Shown: positions 54,422 to 62,926 of the stretch, piece by piece | How the letters are laid out: the number at the start of each line of letters is the position of its first letter | Position numbering within the stretch: the stretch's first letter is position 1 | From: Neomoorella sulfitireducens | GTDB taxonomy: Bacteria > Bacillota > DSM-521 > Neomoorellales > Neomoorellaceae | DNA: 64,000 nucleotides | Direction of reading: 5' to 3' | NCBI RefSeq assembly: GCF_024733845.1 | Contig: NZ_JANRHG010000010.1 | Span: 42,267-106,266 of the forward strand | The notes under the pieces: model-generated | What the model was told of the DNA's origin: nothing | What the model saw: only the letters and a program-made list of their open reading frames with translations | The model's database searches: none | Position numbers and translations under genes: made by a program

Positions 54422-54889
54422 TTATCCATGCTCATTAATATCCTGTATTTTCCATGCACCTTCCTCGTTTAATATGAAAATGGTCTGGGGAACAGAAAGG
54501 GTACCCTGCCGGGATGATACCCATTCGGCACTTCCCCTCACCCGGGCCGTTCCGGCTTTTAGATCAAAATCTTGTTCTGTGATCAAGAAAAAGACGAACC
54601 GCAAGGTTGGATCCTGCTGCCTGGACTGTTGCCACTTCTGGAGGAGGGAGTTATATTTTAAAGCAGCTTTAAACTCCCTGGTAACCAGGGCGGCAACCTG
54701 TTCTTGCCTTCCTGCGGCCAGGGCCTGGTAAAAGTCATAAATAACAGCGTAAGGCGGCTGCTGGCCGGGCGCGGCCAGTACCGGGAAGGCAGGTGGGGAA
54801 ATCTCTTTTTTTTCGCTAAAAGAAAACCACGCCCAGGTCAAGCCGATACCGAGAATTAATCCTAGAGAAAAAAATTTAAAGCCCTTCAT
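54422..54889 (-). CDS. Membrane-anchored or secreted protein of unknown function
   Basis: This 155-residue protein has an N-terminal hydrophobic segment (MKGFKFFSLGLILGIGLTWAWFSF) acting as anchor or signal, then a soluble domain (YAVIYDFYQALAAGRQEQVAALVTREFKAALKY...) with the helix-and-sheet pattern of NTF2/DUF4878-like domains, ending TIFILNEEGAWKIQDINEHG. The frame opens at 54907; the ATG at 54889 is preferred, behind GGAGG/AGGA. It lies downstream of the SpoVM-like gene on the same strand. Function unknown. Confidence 0.65.
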   Translation of the reverse strand: MKGFKFFSLGLILGIGLTWAWFSFSEKKEISPPAFPVLAAPGQQPPYAVIYDFYQALAAGRQEQVAALVTREFKAALKYNSLLQKWQQSRQQDPTLRFVFFLITEQDFDLKAGTARVRGSAEWVSSRQGTLSVPQTIFILNEEGAWKIQDINEHG

Positions 54890-54965
54890 TCCTAATCCCA
54901 CCTCCAATGTTAATTTTAATGGTGGGAACGGCCATTTATGCCAAAAAAGAAGAGAGGTTGCCCCC

Positions 54966-55037
54966 TCATTCTTGATGTAATATTTTTTTTAACAAGCGTT
55001 TCAAAAAGGATGGTAATGGAATAAAGTAAACCCTCAT
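54966..55037 (-). CDS. SpoVM-like sporulation peptide (23 residues)
   Basis: A GAGGTGATTAGC site is followed by ATG at 55037 and a 23-codon frame beginning MRVYFIPLPSFLKRLL and ending KKILHQE. It matches Bacillus SpoVM at the key places: Met1-basic-X-Tyr4-X-Ile6-X-Leu8-Pro9-X-Phe11-Leu12, then a basic amphipathic helix. SpoVM marks the forespore membrane by its curvature and anchors the coat protein SpoIVA. A TATAAT-like box lies upstream at 55069-55074 and a T-rich stretch follows the stop. It is too short for ORF callers. Confidence 0.75.
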   Translation of the reverse strand: MRVYFIPLPSFLKRLLKKILHQE

Positions 55038-55104
55038 GCTAATCACCTCACTCCGGTCTGGCCTCTTAATTATAGTATTAAGCCGGTGAGGTAAAAGTGC
55101 ATGT

Positions 55105-57885
55105 TTAAGGGGCTGCATCCGGGTTAAACCAGGCTTTTAACTTTTCAGGGAGCTCCTCCGGTGTCACTTCAGCCGTTGTAACAGGTGGCAGGGACTGGAG
55201 GAAATATCGACCATAGCGCTGGGAGAGGAGGCGTTGATCAAGGACTACCAGGGCACCTCGATCGATTGAACTCCGTATCAGGCGGCCAAATCCCTGCCGG
55301 AAACGGATAATTGCCTGAGGTAAACTTAAAGCTGTAAAGGGGTTTCCGCCTTTAGCAGCCAGGTGTTCCATACGGGCGGCCAGGACGGGCATGCCCGGGG
55401 AAGGAAAAGGCAGGCGGGGGATAATCAAACAACGCAGCAGGTCGCCGGGAAGATCGATACCCTCCCAGTAGCTACTGGCCCCCAGGAGGACAGACCGGGG
55501 AGTTTGCCGGAATTCCTCCAGGAGCTGGGAACGACCACCATCTATGCCCTGGGCCAGAACGGTATAATCTCTGTCGTCCATCATACCGCTCAAGAGGTTG
55601 TAAACATCGCGCAAGAAACGGTGCGAAGTACAGAGGATTAGGGTGCGCCCGTCTACTGCAGGCAGAATTTCTGCTATCACCGGCGTAATAGCTGCGGCAT
55701 AAGCACTGTCGTTGAGCTGACCGGGGTTGGGCAGGCCCTTGACGGTACAAACCAGGGCTTGAGAATGGTAATCAAAGGGTGATGGTACCTGGCAGGTAAT
55801 AACCCGCCCTGGAGGTAATGCCGTTAACCCTACCTGTTGCTGGTAAAAATCAAAAGAATTATTGACAGTAATAGTAGCTGACGTTAAAATCACGGCTTTT
55901 TTCCGGGTAAAGAGCAGATCTGCCAGCAGAGTCCCGGCTTCCAGGGGTGCCAAATGCAGGGTATACTGGCCGGTGTTATTTATTTCCAGCCAGCTAACAA
56001 ATGTTTCCGGATCGGCCTCGAGGATTTCTCCCATATCATGGCTGATCTGGGCAAAAATATTTCCCAGGTTGGCGGCATCAGCCGCCGTTTCTTCAGCACC
56101 GGCAGCGTAAAGTAATTCTGCCAGGCGGGCCAGGCGACCGGCCAGGCTGTTGAAGGTTTCTTCCAGTTGCCCGAAGGTGCCTAACAAGGTATCCCAGGCC
56201 GGCGTTTCCCGCAGGCGGGCAGTAAAACGCAGGGTAGAGTTGTTGTTTTCCCAAAGACAGGCATCATGCAAACGCGCCAGGCAATCCCAGAAAGCCTGCC
56301 ATTCACGTCGAATTCGAGCAGCGTTGCCTTCTATATCATCAAGAATGGCTAACAAACCGGCGTTTTCTCCCCCCGCCAAACGGTGGGCAAGGGCCCAGGC
56401 CCGGCCTAAAAAACTGAAATTTATATTTCTGTTTCCCAAGCGTTGGATAAAAAATTCACCACCGGACTGCCGTACTACCACTCCCAGATGTTCTGTGGCA
56501 GCTTCTTCCAGGTGATGGGCTTCGTCTATAATGAGATAAGGATAATCGGCCAGGACCTGGTTATTTAAACGGGCGTCACTTAAGAGCAGGGAATGATTTA
56601 AAATCAAGATATTTGCAGATTCGGCCTCCTGCCGGGCGGCATTTACAAAACAGCTGTCATTAAAGGGGCAGCTGTTTCCGGCGCAGGTATCCTTATCGGC
56701 AGCCAGGGCCAGCTTTAAGGATTCCTCTTCTGGATTTAACTTCATTTCGCTCCAATCCCCGGATGCAGTCTGCTTAAACCAGCGCAGTACCCTGAGGAGA
56801 AAATGGCGTTCTTCTGTCCCGGGAGGTGGATTAAGCTGGTAATCCCTGAGTTTGCGGCGGCAAAGGTAGTTGTTGCGCCCTTTGACCAGGGCGGCCCTGA
56901 AGGAAAAAGGCAGGACTTCCTTTAAGAGGGGTAAATCTTTATTCCAGAGCTGTTCCTGGAGGCTTATAGTATGGGTGGCAATAGCCACCCTCTTGCCCTG
57001 ATGGCAGGCCCAGTAAACGGCCGGAAGGAGATAGGCCAGGGATTTGCCGGTGCCGGTCCCGGCTTCAACAATGAGGTACTTATGCCCTGCCAGGGCTGTA
57101 GCTACGGCCCGGAGCATTTCGGCTTGCTGGGGCCGGTATTCATATCCGGGAAGTTTGCAGGCCAGCAAGCCGCCTGGACCCAGGAGGGCGGTTATCTCGT
57201 CCGGGCTGTATTCCTGGACTGACGGCGAAGCTAGAAGGGGTTGCTCCGGAGCGAAGAGCCCGGTAGCAGCCACTTCTTCCGTGGTCGCAGGGATGGCTTC
57301 GGCGTCCAGGGCTGCCCGGAACCATGGCTGCAGGCCGGCCGGAGCCAGTTTGAAGAAAGTGCTCAACAGATGTTTATCCAGGGTCAAGGTAGCTTGCCAG
57401 AGGATATGCAACAGCTGAACGGTGGCCAGGGCGTCCCCCATGGCGCGATGGTGTTCGCCTGCGTCAAAGGAGAATTTTTGGCTTAAAAACTCCAGCCGGT
57501 AGGATGGCAGGCAGGGATAGAGTATCCGGCTAAGGGTTAAGGTATCCAGCAAAGGGAGATGCCAGGTGGTATTGCCCAGGGCCCGGTTTAAAAAAGCCAG
57601 GTCAAAGTTACCGTTGTGACCGGCGGGAAACGCCCCCTTCATAAAATCCAGCAACCCGGGGAGGATTTCGGCCAGAGGAGGGGCTTCCCCGACCATAGCG
57701 TCATTAATACCGGTGAGTTTTTGGATATATGACGGTATGGGCCGGCCGGGATTGACAAGGGTATGAAACTTGCCGGTTACCCGGCCTCCCTCCAGGCGTA
57801 CGGCGGCAATTTCAATAATCTGGTCCTGGTCAGGATCAAGGCCGGTTGTCTCTATATCCACGACTATATAATTATAGGGTAACAT
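55105..57885 (-). CDS. dinG: DinG-family helicase with N-terminal DEDDh exonuclease and Fe-S cysteines
   Basis: This 926-residue fusion joins a DnaQ-like 3'-5' exonuclease (D10-I-E12, FDLAFLNRAL, HRAMGDA, about residues 1-165) to an XPD-type superfamily 2 helicase: Walker A EAGTGTGKS at 275-282, DEAH box at 454-457, motif VI QGFGRLIRS. Between lie Cys342, Cys401, Cys406 and Cys412, spaced for a [4Fe-4S] cluster as in E. coli DinG. The domain order is that of Firmicute DinG/YpvA proteins. A role in DNA repair or replication-fork restart is likely. It is transcribed just upstream of the spoVM-like gene. Confidence 0.93.
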   Translation of the reverse strand: MLPYNYIVVDIETTGLDPDQDQIIEIAAVRLEGGRVTGKFHTLVNPGRPIPSYIQKLTGINDAMVGEAPPLAEILPGLLDFMKGAFPAGHNGNFDLAFLNRALGNTTWHLPLLDTLTLSRILYPCLPSYRLEFLSQKFSFDAGEHHRAMGDALATVQLLHILWQATLTLDKHLLSTFFKLAPAGLQPWFRAALDAEAIPATTEEVAATGLFAPEQPLLASPSVQEYSPDEITALLGPGGLLACKLPGYEYRPQQAEMLRAVATALAGHKYLIVEAGTGTGKSLAYLLPAVYWACHQGKRVAIATHTISLQEQLWNKDLPLLKEVLPFSFRAALVKGRNNYLCRRKLRDYQLNPPPGTEERHFLLRVLRWFKQTASGDWSEMKLNPEEESLKLALAADKDTCAGNSCPFNDSCFVNAARQEAESANILILNHSLLLSDARLNNQVLADYPYLIIDEAHHLEEAATEHLGVVVRQSGGEFFIQRLGNRNINFSFLGRAWALAHRLAGGENAGLLAILDDIEGNAARIRREWQAFWDCLARLHDACLWENNNSTLRFTARLRETPAWDTLLGTFGQLEETFNSLAGRLARLAELLYAAGAEETAADAANLGNIFAQISHDMGEILEADPETFVSWLEINNTGQYTLHLAPLEAGTLLADLLFTRKKAVILTSATITVNNSFDFYQQQVGLTALPPGRVITCQVPSPFDYHSQALVCTVKGLPNPGQLNDSAYAAAITPVIAEILPAVDGRTLILCTSHRFLRDVYNLLSGMMDDRDYTVLAQGIDGGRSQLLEEFRQTPRSVLLGASSYWEGIDLPGDLLRCLIIPRLPFPSPGMPVLAARMEHLAAKGGNPFTALSLPQAIIRFRQGFGRLIRSSIDRGALVVLDQRLLSQRYGRYFLQSLPPVTTAEVTPEELPEKLKAWFNPDAAP

Positions 57886-57915
57886 TGACCGGCCCCCCTT
57901 TCCTCTTTTTCGAGA

Positions 57916-58308
57916 TTAAGTACCCAGCATAACCAGGGGTTGGCCGCTGGCAACATTGCTGCCGGTCTGGACCAGGATTTCCCGGACAATACCCCCGGCC
58001 GGGGCGTGCACTTCATTTTCCATTTTCATGGCTTCGATAATAAGCAGGACCTGGCCTGCATTTACTCTCTGGCCGGGTTTAACCCTTATTTCTACAACTG
58101 TACCCGGTAGAGGCGAGGTAACAGTATGGGTATCCGGATTATCCTGGGTCATGGCAGGACGCAGGGAAAGGCTGGATTGGTAGGCGGCAGTTGTCTTCTT
58201 GGCCGGGCCTTTCATTACCGTACGTAAATTTTCGGGGGCACCGCCTACTTCCTCTACTTCTACGTTAAAAGTTTCCCCATTAACAGTAACCTGAAAATGG
58301 CGCTTCAA
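57916..58308 (-). CDS. Biotin carboxyl carrier protein (decarboxylase/carboxylase gamma-type)
   Basis: This 130-residue protein ends in a biotinyl domain with IIEAMKMENEVHAPAGG, whose Lys is biotinylated. The N-terminal part (FQVTVNGETFNVEVEEV) is the usual entry strand region, linked by a short polar stretch. It carries carboxyl groups for the carboxyltransferase encoded two genes upstream in this operon. Its start shares 4 bases with the stop of the small upstream gene. Confidence 0.9.
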   Translation of the reverse strand: MKRHFQVTVNGETFNVEVEEVGGAPENLRTVMKGPAKKTTAAYQSSLSLRPAMTQDNPDTHTVTSPLPGTVVEIRVKPGQRVNAGQVLLIIEAMKMENEVHAPAGGIVREILVQTGSNVASGQPLVMLGT

Positions 58309-58526
58309 CCGGCCTTCCGCCTCCTTTCTAAAACCAGCGAACTATGCATTAGTTCCTGCCGTCCTTCCAGGACCCAGCGTTTCATTTTCAAGTTTGAAGG
58401 CCGTATGGCCGTGATTTGCCAGCCGGTTTCTTCCGGCATATACGCAGCTATAGCTGCGGTAATAGCAGCGACGATCTCAGGGGCTACTGCTTTATCTATT
58501 ACAATTTGCGGGTAATAGATAAACAT
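58305..58526 (-). CDS. Small subunit-like protein of a carboxylase/decarboxylase operon (OadG-tail-like)
   Basis: This 73-residue protein contains EIVAAITAAIAAYMPEE, similar to the C-terminal tail of OadG-type sodium-pump decarboxylase subunits, followed by a basic segment (RPSNLKMKRWVLEGRQELMH). The N-terminal membrane helix of real OadG is absent. It may link the carboxyltransferase and the biotin protein. The start is an ATG with a 32-base gap to the upstream gene, and its end overlaps the biotin-carrier gene by 4 bases. Confidence 0.6.
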   Translation of the reverse strand: MFIYYPQIVIDKAVAPEIVAAITAAIAAYMPEETGWQITAIRPSNLKMKRWVLEGRQELMHSSLVLERRRKAG

Positions 58527-58557
58527 AAAATATCACCTGCCCTGATCATGGATGCAG

Positions 58558-60114
58558 TTATACGGGAAAATTACCGTGTTTCTTTGCCGGGCGGCTTTCT
58601 CTTTTATTTAGCAATGTTAAAAGGACCTGAACTAGATGCCGGCGAGTGAGGGCCGGGTCAATTACGGCATCCACCAGGCCCAAACCGGCTGCTATATAGG
58701 GGTTGGCAAATTTCTCCCTGTATTCGGCTATTTTTTGCCGGCGCATCTCAGAAGGATCAACGGCCCGGTAAATTTCCTGGCGGAAAATTATATTGGCCGC
58801 CCCCTCGGGACCCATAACGGCAATTTCCCCTGTCGGCCAGGCTACCACATGATCCGCGCCCAGGGAGCGGGAACACATGGCAAGGTAGGCACCGCCATAC
58901 GCTTTGCGCAACACCAGGGTTATTTTTGGGACTACTGCCTCCGCAAAAGCATACAGCAATTTGGCTCCATGGCGAATAATACCGCCCTGCTCCTGTTCTA
59001 CCCCCGGTAAATAACCGGGGGTATCGACCATGGTAAGAAGGGGTATGTTGAAAGCGTCACAGAAACGGATGAAACGGGCGGCTTTGTCGGCGGCATCGAT
59101 ATCCAGGCATCCGGCCAGGTGCCGGGGTTGATTGGCGATAATACCTATAGTATAACCGCCCAGGCGGGCCAGGCCAATAACTATATTGGCAGCATAGTGG
59201 GCCTGAATTTCCAGGAAAAGGCCATCGTCTACTACCCCGCGAATTATTTCTTTAACGTCGTAGGGTTTATTGGGATCTACAGGTACCAGATTACGCAGGT
59301 TGGGGCACTGCCTGTCAACCGGGTCCTGGCTGGGTACATAGGGCGGGTCTTCCAGGTTGTTACCCGGGAGAAAGCCAAGCAGGGTCCGGATTAAATGCAG
59401 GCAGTCTTCTTCAGTAGGAGTACAGAAATGGGCTACCCCGCTTTTCGTAGCATGGGTAGCGGCACCGCCAAGTTCTTCCGGCGTAACCTCTTCACCGGTG
59501 ACGGCTTTGATTACCTGGGGACCTGTAATGAACATCTGGGCTGTGCCGTTGACCATAAAGATAAAATCCATTAACCCCGGAGAATAGACGGCGCCGCCGG
59601 CACAGGGCCCCATAATGGCGGCAATCTGGGGAATAACGCCGGAGGCATGGGTATTACGGCGGAAGATTTCTCCATAACCATTGAGGGCAGCCACCCCTTC
59701 CTGGATGCGGGCCCCGCCGGAGTCATTTAAACCGATAATCGGTACCCCTGTCTTTAGAGCCAGGTCGAGGACCTTGCAAATTTTGAGAGCGTGCATTTCC
59801 CCCAAGGAGCCACCCATAACTGTGAAATCCTGGGCGTAAACAAAAACCCGGCGGCCGTTAATGGTACCAGAGCCGGTAACTACCCCTTCCCCCGGTGTTT
59901 CTATATTTTGCATGCCAAATTCTGTTGCCCGGTGACGCACAAACTGATCTATTTCCAGGAAACTGTCAGGGTCCAGCAGTAATTCGATTCTCTCACGAGC
60001 TGTAAGCTTGCCGGCAGCATGCTGCCTGGCGATGCGTTCTTCACCACCGCCGGCAAAGACTGCAGCTCGTCTGGCTTCAAGGTCGGCTAACAGGGCCTTT
60101 ACATTTTCACTCAA
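58558..60114 (-). CDS. Acyl-CoA carboxyltransferase (propionyl-/methylmalonyl-CoA type)
   Basis: This is the 518-residue carboxyltransferase of biotin-dependent acyl-CoA carboxylases or methylmalonyl-CoA decarboxylase. Conserved parts are GKLTARERIELLLDPDSFLEID, FTVMGGSLGEMHALKI, GLNDSGGARIQEGVAAL, MGPCAGGAVYSPGLMDFIFMV, MVDTPGYLPGVEQEQGGII and KAYGGAYLAM, with RPAKKHGNFPV at the end. The operon holds the small OadG-like and biotin proteins but no biotin carboxylase and no membrane decarboxylase subunit, so carboxylation or decarboxylation cannot be decided here. Confidence 0.9.
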   Translation of the reverse strand: MSENVKALLADLEARRAAVFAGGGEERIARQHAAGKLTARERIELLLDPDSFLEIDQFVRHRATEFGMQNIETPGEGVVTGSGTINGRRVFVYAQDFTVMGGSLGEMHALKICKVLDLALKTGVPIIGLNDSGGARIQEGVAALNGYGEIFRRNTHASGVIPQIAAIMGPCAGGAVYSPGLMDFIFMVNGTAQMFITGPQVIKAVTGEEVTPEELGGAATHATKSGVAHFCTPTEEDCLHLIRTLLGFLPGNNLEDPPYVPSQDPVDRQCPNLRNLVPVDPNKPYDVKEIIRGVVDDGLFLEIQAHYAANIVIGLARLGGYTIGIIANQPRHLAGCLDIDAADKAARFIRFCDAFNIPLLTMVDTPGYLPGVEQEQGGIIRHGAKLLYAFAEAVVPKITLVLRKAYGGAYLAMCSRSLGADHVVAWPTGEIAVMGPEGAANIIFRQEIYRAVDPSEMRRQKIAEYREKFANPYIAAGLGLVDAVIDPALTRRHLVQVLLTLLNKRESRPAKKHGNFPV

Positions 60115-60271
60115 TTAAACTATCCTCCTTATTATCCCCTACCTCCTTATATTACCAGGTAATAATGGTAGCTTGCAAGTCCTGCCGAAAAAACTTTCAC
60201 CCTTCTACCGGGCTATTTCTTGCCCTGGCACCTTCTAGTACTTCCCCGGGCAGCAAGAACAATGTTTTAAG

Positions 60272-61279
60272 CTAATAACTGAAGTGATCGTACCCCCGGG
60301 GATTTAAAGGCAATCTTTTTCCATCAATTATTATGGAGATACCTTCCCCGGGCGGGACTGCATAACCTATAGGAGTGACGGGCGTATGGCAGGTTTCCAT
60401 TACAGTTTCTTTAACTTCTTCCACCTTTTCCGGCCGGCAGGTGAGGAGTAGTTCGAAATCTTCGCCGCCATAGAGGGCGTAGTCCAGAGGATTTTTTTGA
60501 TAAATGGTGGCTAGTTGCCTGGTAGCCGGGGCAATGGGTATAGATGCGGCTTCCAGGATAATGCCTACATTGGAAGCATGGGCAAGGGTATATATTTCGG
60601 CTACCAGACCGTCGCTGATATCATCGGCTGCCGTTATCCCGCCTGCCGGCAGGGCGGCACGGATTTCATATACCCTGGGGGTGGGGCGGAAGTGGCGTTC
60701 CCGGGCGAAGGAAACGGCTTCCGGTGGTGCCGGGCGCGGTGAGAGCAGGGTATCCAGACCTGCAGCCGACCCGCCGAGATCGCCGGTTACCAGGAGGACA
60801 TCTCCCGGCCGGGCTCCGCTGCGGTAGAGACAGGCTCCTTCTTCTACCTTGCCCAGGATGGCCAGATTTATAACCATTGCCCGGGGGGATGATACAGTAT
60901 CGCCGCCGATTATATTGACCCCAAAACGCCGGCCGCATTCCCGTAGGCCTGCGTAAAGCTCGTCCACAAATTCTACCGTCTGTTCAGGCCTTAAACCCAG
61001 GGAAATAAGGGCATGTTCCGGAATACCACCCATGGCGGCAATATCGCTCACATTAACGGCCATTGTTTTGTAGCCGATTTCCCTGGCTGTAGCCGTAGCC
61101 AGGGTAAAATGAATGTCTTCTACCAGCATGTCCGTAGATGCCAGGGTAAGGTAGTCTCTTTCTCCTTGCAAAACTGCCGCATCGTCACCAATACCCATAA
61201 TAACTTTATCCGGTACTACAATGGCACCAGCTTTCAGGCGTTCGATAAGGCCAAACTCACCGATAGTTTTTAAATTCAA
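60272..61279 (-). CDS. thiL: ThiL, thiamine-phosphate kinase
   Basis: This enzyme phosphorylates thiamine monophosphate to the active diphosphate. The 335-residue protein has KTIGEFGLIERL at the N-terminus, MGIGDDAAVL, STDMLVEDIHF, AVNVSDIAAMGG, GGDTVSSP and LVTGDLGGSAAGL, all standard. A frame to ATG 61291 exists, but GGGAG fits the TTG at 61279. SelD/AIR synthetase has a similar fold, but the early IGEFGLI motif marks ThiL. It is a single gene on its strand; the gap to the carboxyltransferase start is 157 bases and holds a small imperfect hairpin. Confidence 0.95.
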   Translation of the reverse strand: MNLKTIGEFGLIERLKAGAIVVPDKVIMGIGDDAAVLQGERDYLTLASTDMLVEDIHFTLATATAREIGYKTMAVNVSDIAAMGGIPEHALISLGLRPEQTVEFVDELYAGLRECGRRFGVNIIGGDTVSSPRAMVINLAILGKVEEGACLYRSGARPGDVLLVTGDLGGSAAGLDTLLSPRPAPPEAVSFARERHFRPTPRVYEIRAALPAGGITAADDISDGLVAEIYTLAHASNVGIILEAASIPIAPATRQLATIYQKNPLDYALYGGEDFELLLTCRPEKVEEVKETVMETCHTPVTPIGYAVPPGEGISIIIDGKRLPLNPRGYDHFSY

Positions 61280-61411
61280 AGCTACTCCCATCCTTATTTT
61301 TGCTATCTATATATTGCCACAGGGACATGATGGGTGCAAGTTCAGGTGCCGGGGAATCGACTCAGGAAGGCAGTTATTGCTCTTTTTACCCCTGGTATAT
61401 TATCTATCCTT

Positions 61412-61954
61412 CTACCCGGGAGATAATAGATTGCTTAGCAGTGATAGGATATCCAGGAGGCGCTCCTTGATAAAGGCATCTTCCGGGTCGAGGCTGTAGG
61501 CGTACCAGTAACTGGCCAGGGCCAGGGCAAAGCGGCCGTGGTATTCATGGATGATACCCAGGGCCAGGCTGGCTTCCAGGTCCCGGGGGTTTCTTTCCGC
61601 CCGGCGCAGAAAGTATTGGTATTTTCCTTCATCTTCCAGTAAATTCTGGTTAAAAAAAGCGCTGCCTATTTTTATACGCCGGCTTGAGTTATTATCCTGG
61701 AATTCCATGGGACAGGTGTAGTCAACGCGTATACCGTGCTTTTCTAAAGCCTTCCGGAAACGACGGCAGAAAGCGCAGCGGCCGTCATAGCCGTTACCCC
61801 GGATAGTCAGTTTGTTTCCCCTCAGGTTGATGCCGGCACAGGTTGGTATGTCCTGCCGGGTCAGGTACAGGTAACGGGCGATAGTCTTTCTCTCCCCGGC
61901 GTGCCGGATTTTGAAATTAATGCAGCAGGTGGCTGGAATACTGGCATCAATCAT
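61412..61954 (-). CDS. Unknown protein with N-terminal cysteines and C-terminal TPR-like helices
   Basis: This 180-residue protein has cysteines in ATCCINFKI, IPTCAGINL, GRCAFCRRF and DYTCPMEF (first 95 residues), a spacing suited to metal or Fe-S binding. The C-terminal part (NPRDLEASLALGIIHEYHGRFALALASYWYAYSLDPEDAFIKERLLDIL) is a TPR-like helix pair. I do not recognise the family. The frame opens at 61969; the GGGGGAG site fits the ATG at 61954. The neighbours are thiL and the quinate-5-dehydrogenase-like gene, with gaps of about 130 bases, so it may be alone. Confidence 0.55.
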   Translation of the reverse strand: MIDASIPATCCINFKIRHAGERKTIARYLYLTRQDIPTCAGINLRGNKLTIRGNGYDGRCAFCRRFRKALEKHGIRVDYTCPMEFQDNNSSRRIKIGSAFFNQNLLEDEGKYQYFLRRAERNPRDLEASLALGIIHEYHGRFALALASYWYAYSLDPEDAFIKERLLDILSLLSNLLSPG

Positions 61955-62056
61955 ATCTATCTCCCCCATTCCCGTACATCCTATGGCCGGGAAGGGAGAT
62001 AAATTACAGCTAGTTTGGGCGGTAAATTGCTCCTGATTGATGGGAGGAAAATATTT

Positions 62057-62926
62057 TTATTGAAGGCGAAATAAGGCAGGTAACCAGCCAAGCTTACCGG
62101 CCAGTTCTGGGTACCGGGGTGCTGCGACCCCCATGGCTACCAAAATGGCTTCCATGGCATTGGCCGCCGGGCTGAAACCGTTGATAACAGGGGTTGTCGC
62201 CAGGAGCCAGGTAGCACCACGCCGGCGCAGTAGTTCCCTATCGTCAGGGGTGGTTCCGCTGGTAATAATTACTTTGCCGGTAAGAGATAGGGGTAGATGA
62301 TGCCGGATAAAATGCCAGTCCCCGGCAATGATTTTTACCCTTGCGAAGAGATGGCGGTAACGGGGATGGGATTTTTCCTGTTCGGGGCCCAGGGGGTAAA
62401 GGTAGGCCAGGGGTAAACGGGCGAGTAAGGGCATGGTTAAATAACCTAAGAGTATAAAGAAGGATAAAGGAAACCCCAGGGGGATCTTTAAACCAAAGGC
62501 GGCATCGCCGGCGAGGACAGGATAGCCTGCTGTTTGTAGAGCCCGGGCCAGCCAGAAACGGTCAAGTACGGAAACTACCAGTGCCCTGCTGCCGGGTGGT
62601 AAAAATAACAGTTTGCCTGCAGCCAGGGGTTCCACCCATTGCTTCCAGCCGGAACCGTCCACCAGGGGGGTCCTTTTTACCTGGCGGGATAAATACCGGG
62701 CTGCAGGACAAAGGTAACGCCGTTGACCCAGGTGGTAATAAAAGTTAACGCCCCCCAGTCCCAGGGCATCAACTTTTCCGTCCAGTTCTTTTAGGAGGCG
62801 GGCAGCCATGTCCAGGCGGCCGTTGCAGCCGCGCCGTTCCAGGAGGATTGTCTCCCGGCCGCAACAGAGCTTTATTTTGTAATCCCTTTTAACGGTTCCT
62901 AAACTGATACTGACTACATGCTTGAT
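62057..62926 (-). CDS. Quinate 5-dehydrogenase-like protein, probable non-canonical ATC start
   Basis: The protein is similar to a Firmicute family named quinate 5-dehydrogenase in databases (from memory); the name is not proven. Recognisable are LDGKVDALGLGGVNFYYHLGQRRY, TPLVDGSG and GATWLLATTPVINGFSPAANAMEAILVA. The first normal start, ATG 62809, would lose the N-terminal part, which is clearly coding: KHVVSISLGTVKRDYKIKL continues upstream in frame to an ATC at 62926, with GAGG five bases before. There is no ATG, GTG or TTG between a TAA upstream and 62809. Read from ATC, it has 289 residues and overlaps the DUF3786 gene by 13 bases. Confidence 0.65.
   Translation of the reverse strand: MKHVVSISLGTVKRDYKIKLCCGRETILLERRGCNGRLDMAARLLKELDGKVDALGLGGVNFYYHLGQRRYLCPAARYLSRQVKRTPLVDGSGWKQWVEPLAAGKLLFLPPGSRALVVSVLDRFWLARALQTAGYPVLAGDAAFGLKIPLGFPLSFFILLGYLTMPLLARLPLAYLYPLGPEQEKSHPRYRHLFARVKIIAGDWHFIRHHLPLSLTGKVIITSGTTPDDRELLRRRGATWLLATTPVINGFSPAANAMEAILVAMGVAAPRYPELAGKLGWLPALFRLQ

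Noticed and set aside
54220..54459. A 79-codon frame on the minus strand after the membrane-anchored protein gene
   Set aside because: It overlaps both the TIGR04086 gene end and the 54422 gene end, and crosses a terminator-like hairpin; no recognised motif.
60115..60271. A leader RNA (T-box or riboswitch) upstream of the carboxyltransferase gene
   Set aside because: Only an imperfect hairpin (TTCTTGC with GCAAGAA) was found; no T-box or known riboswitch core could be recognised.
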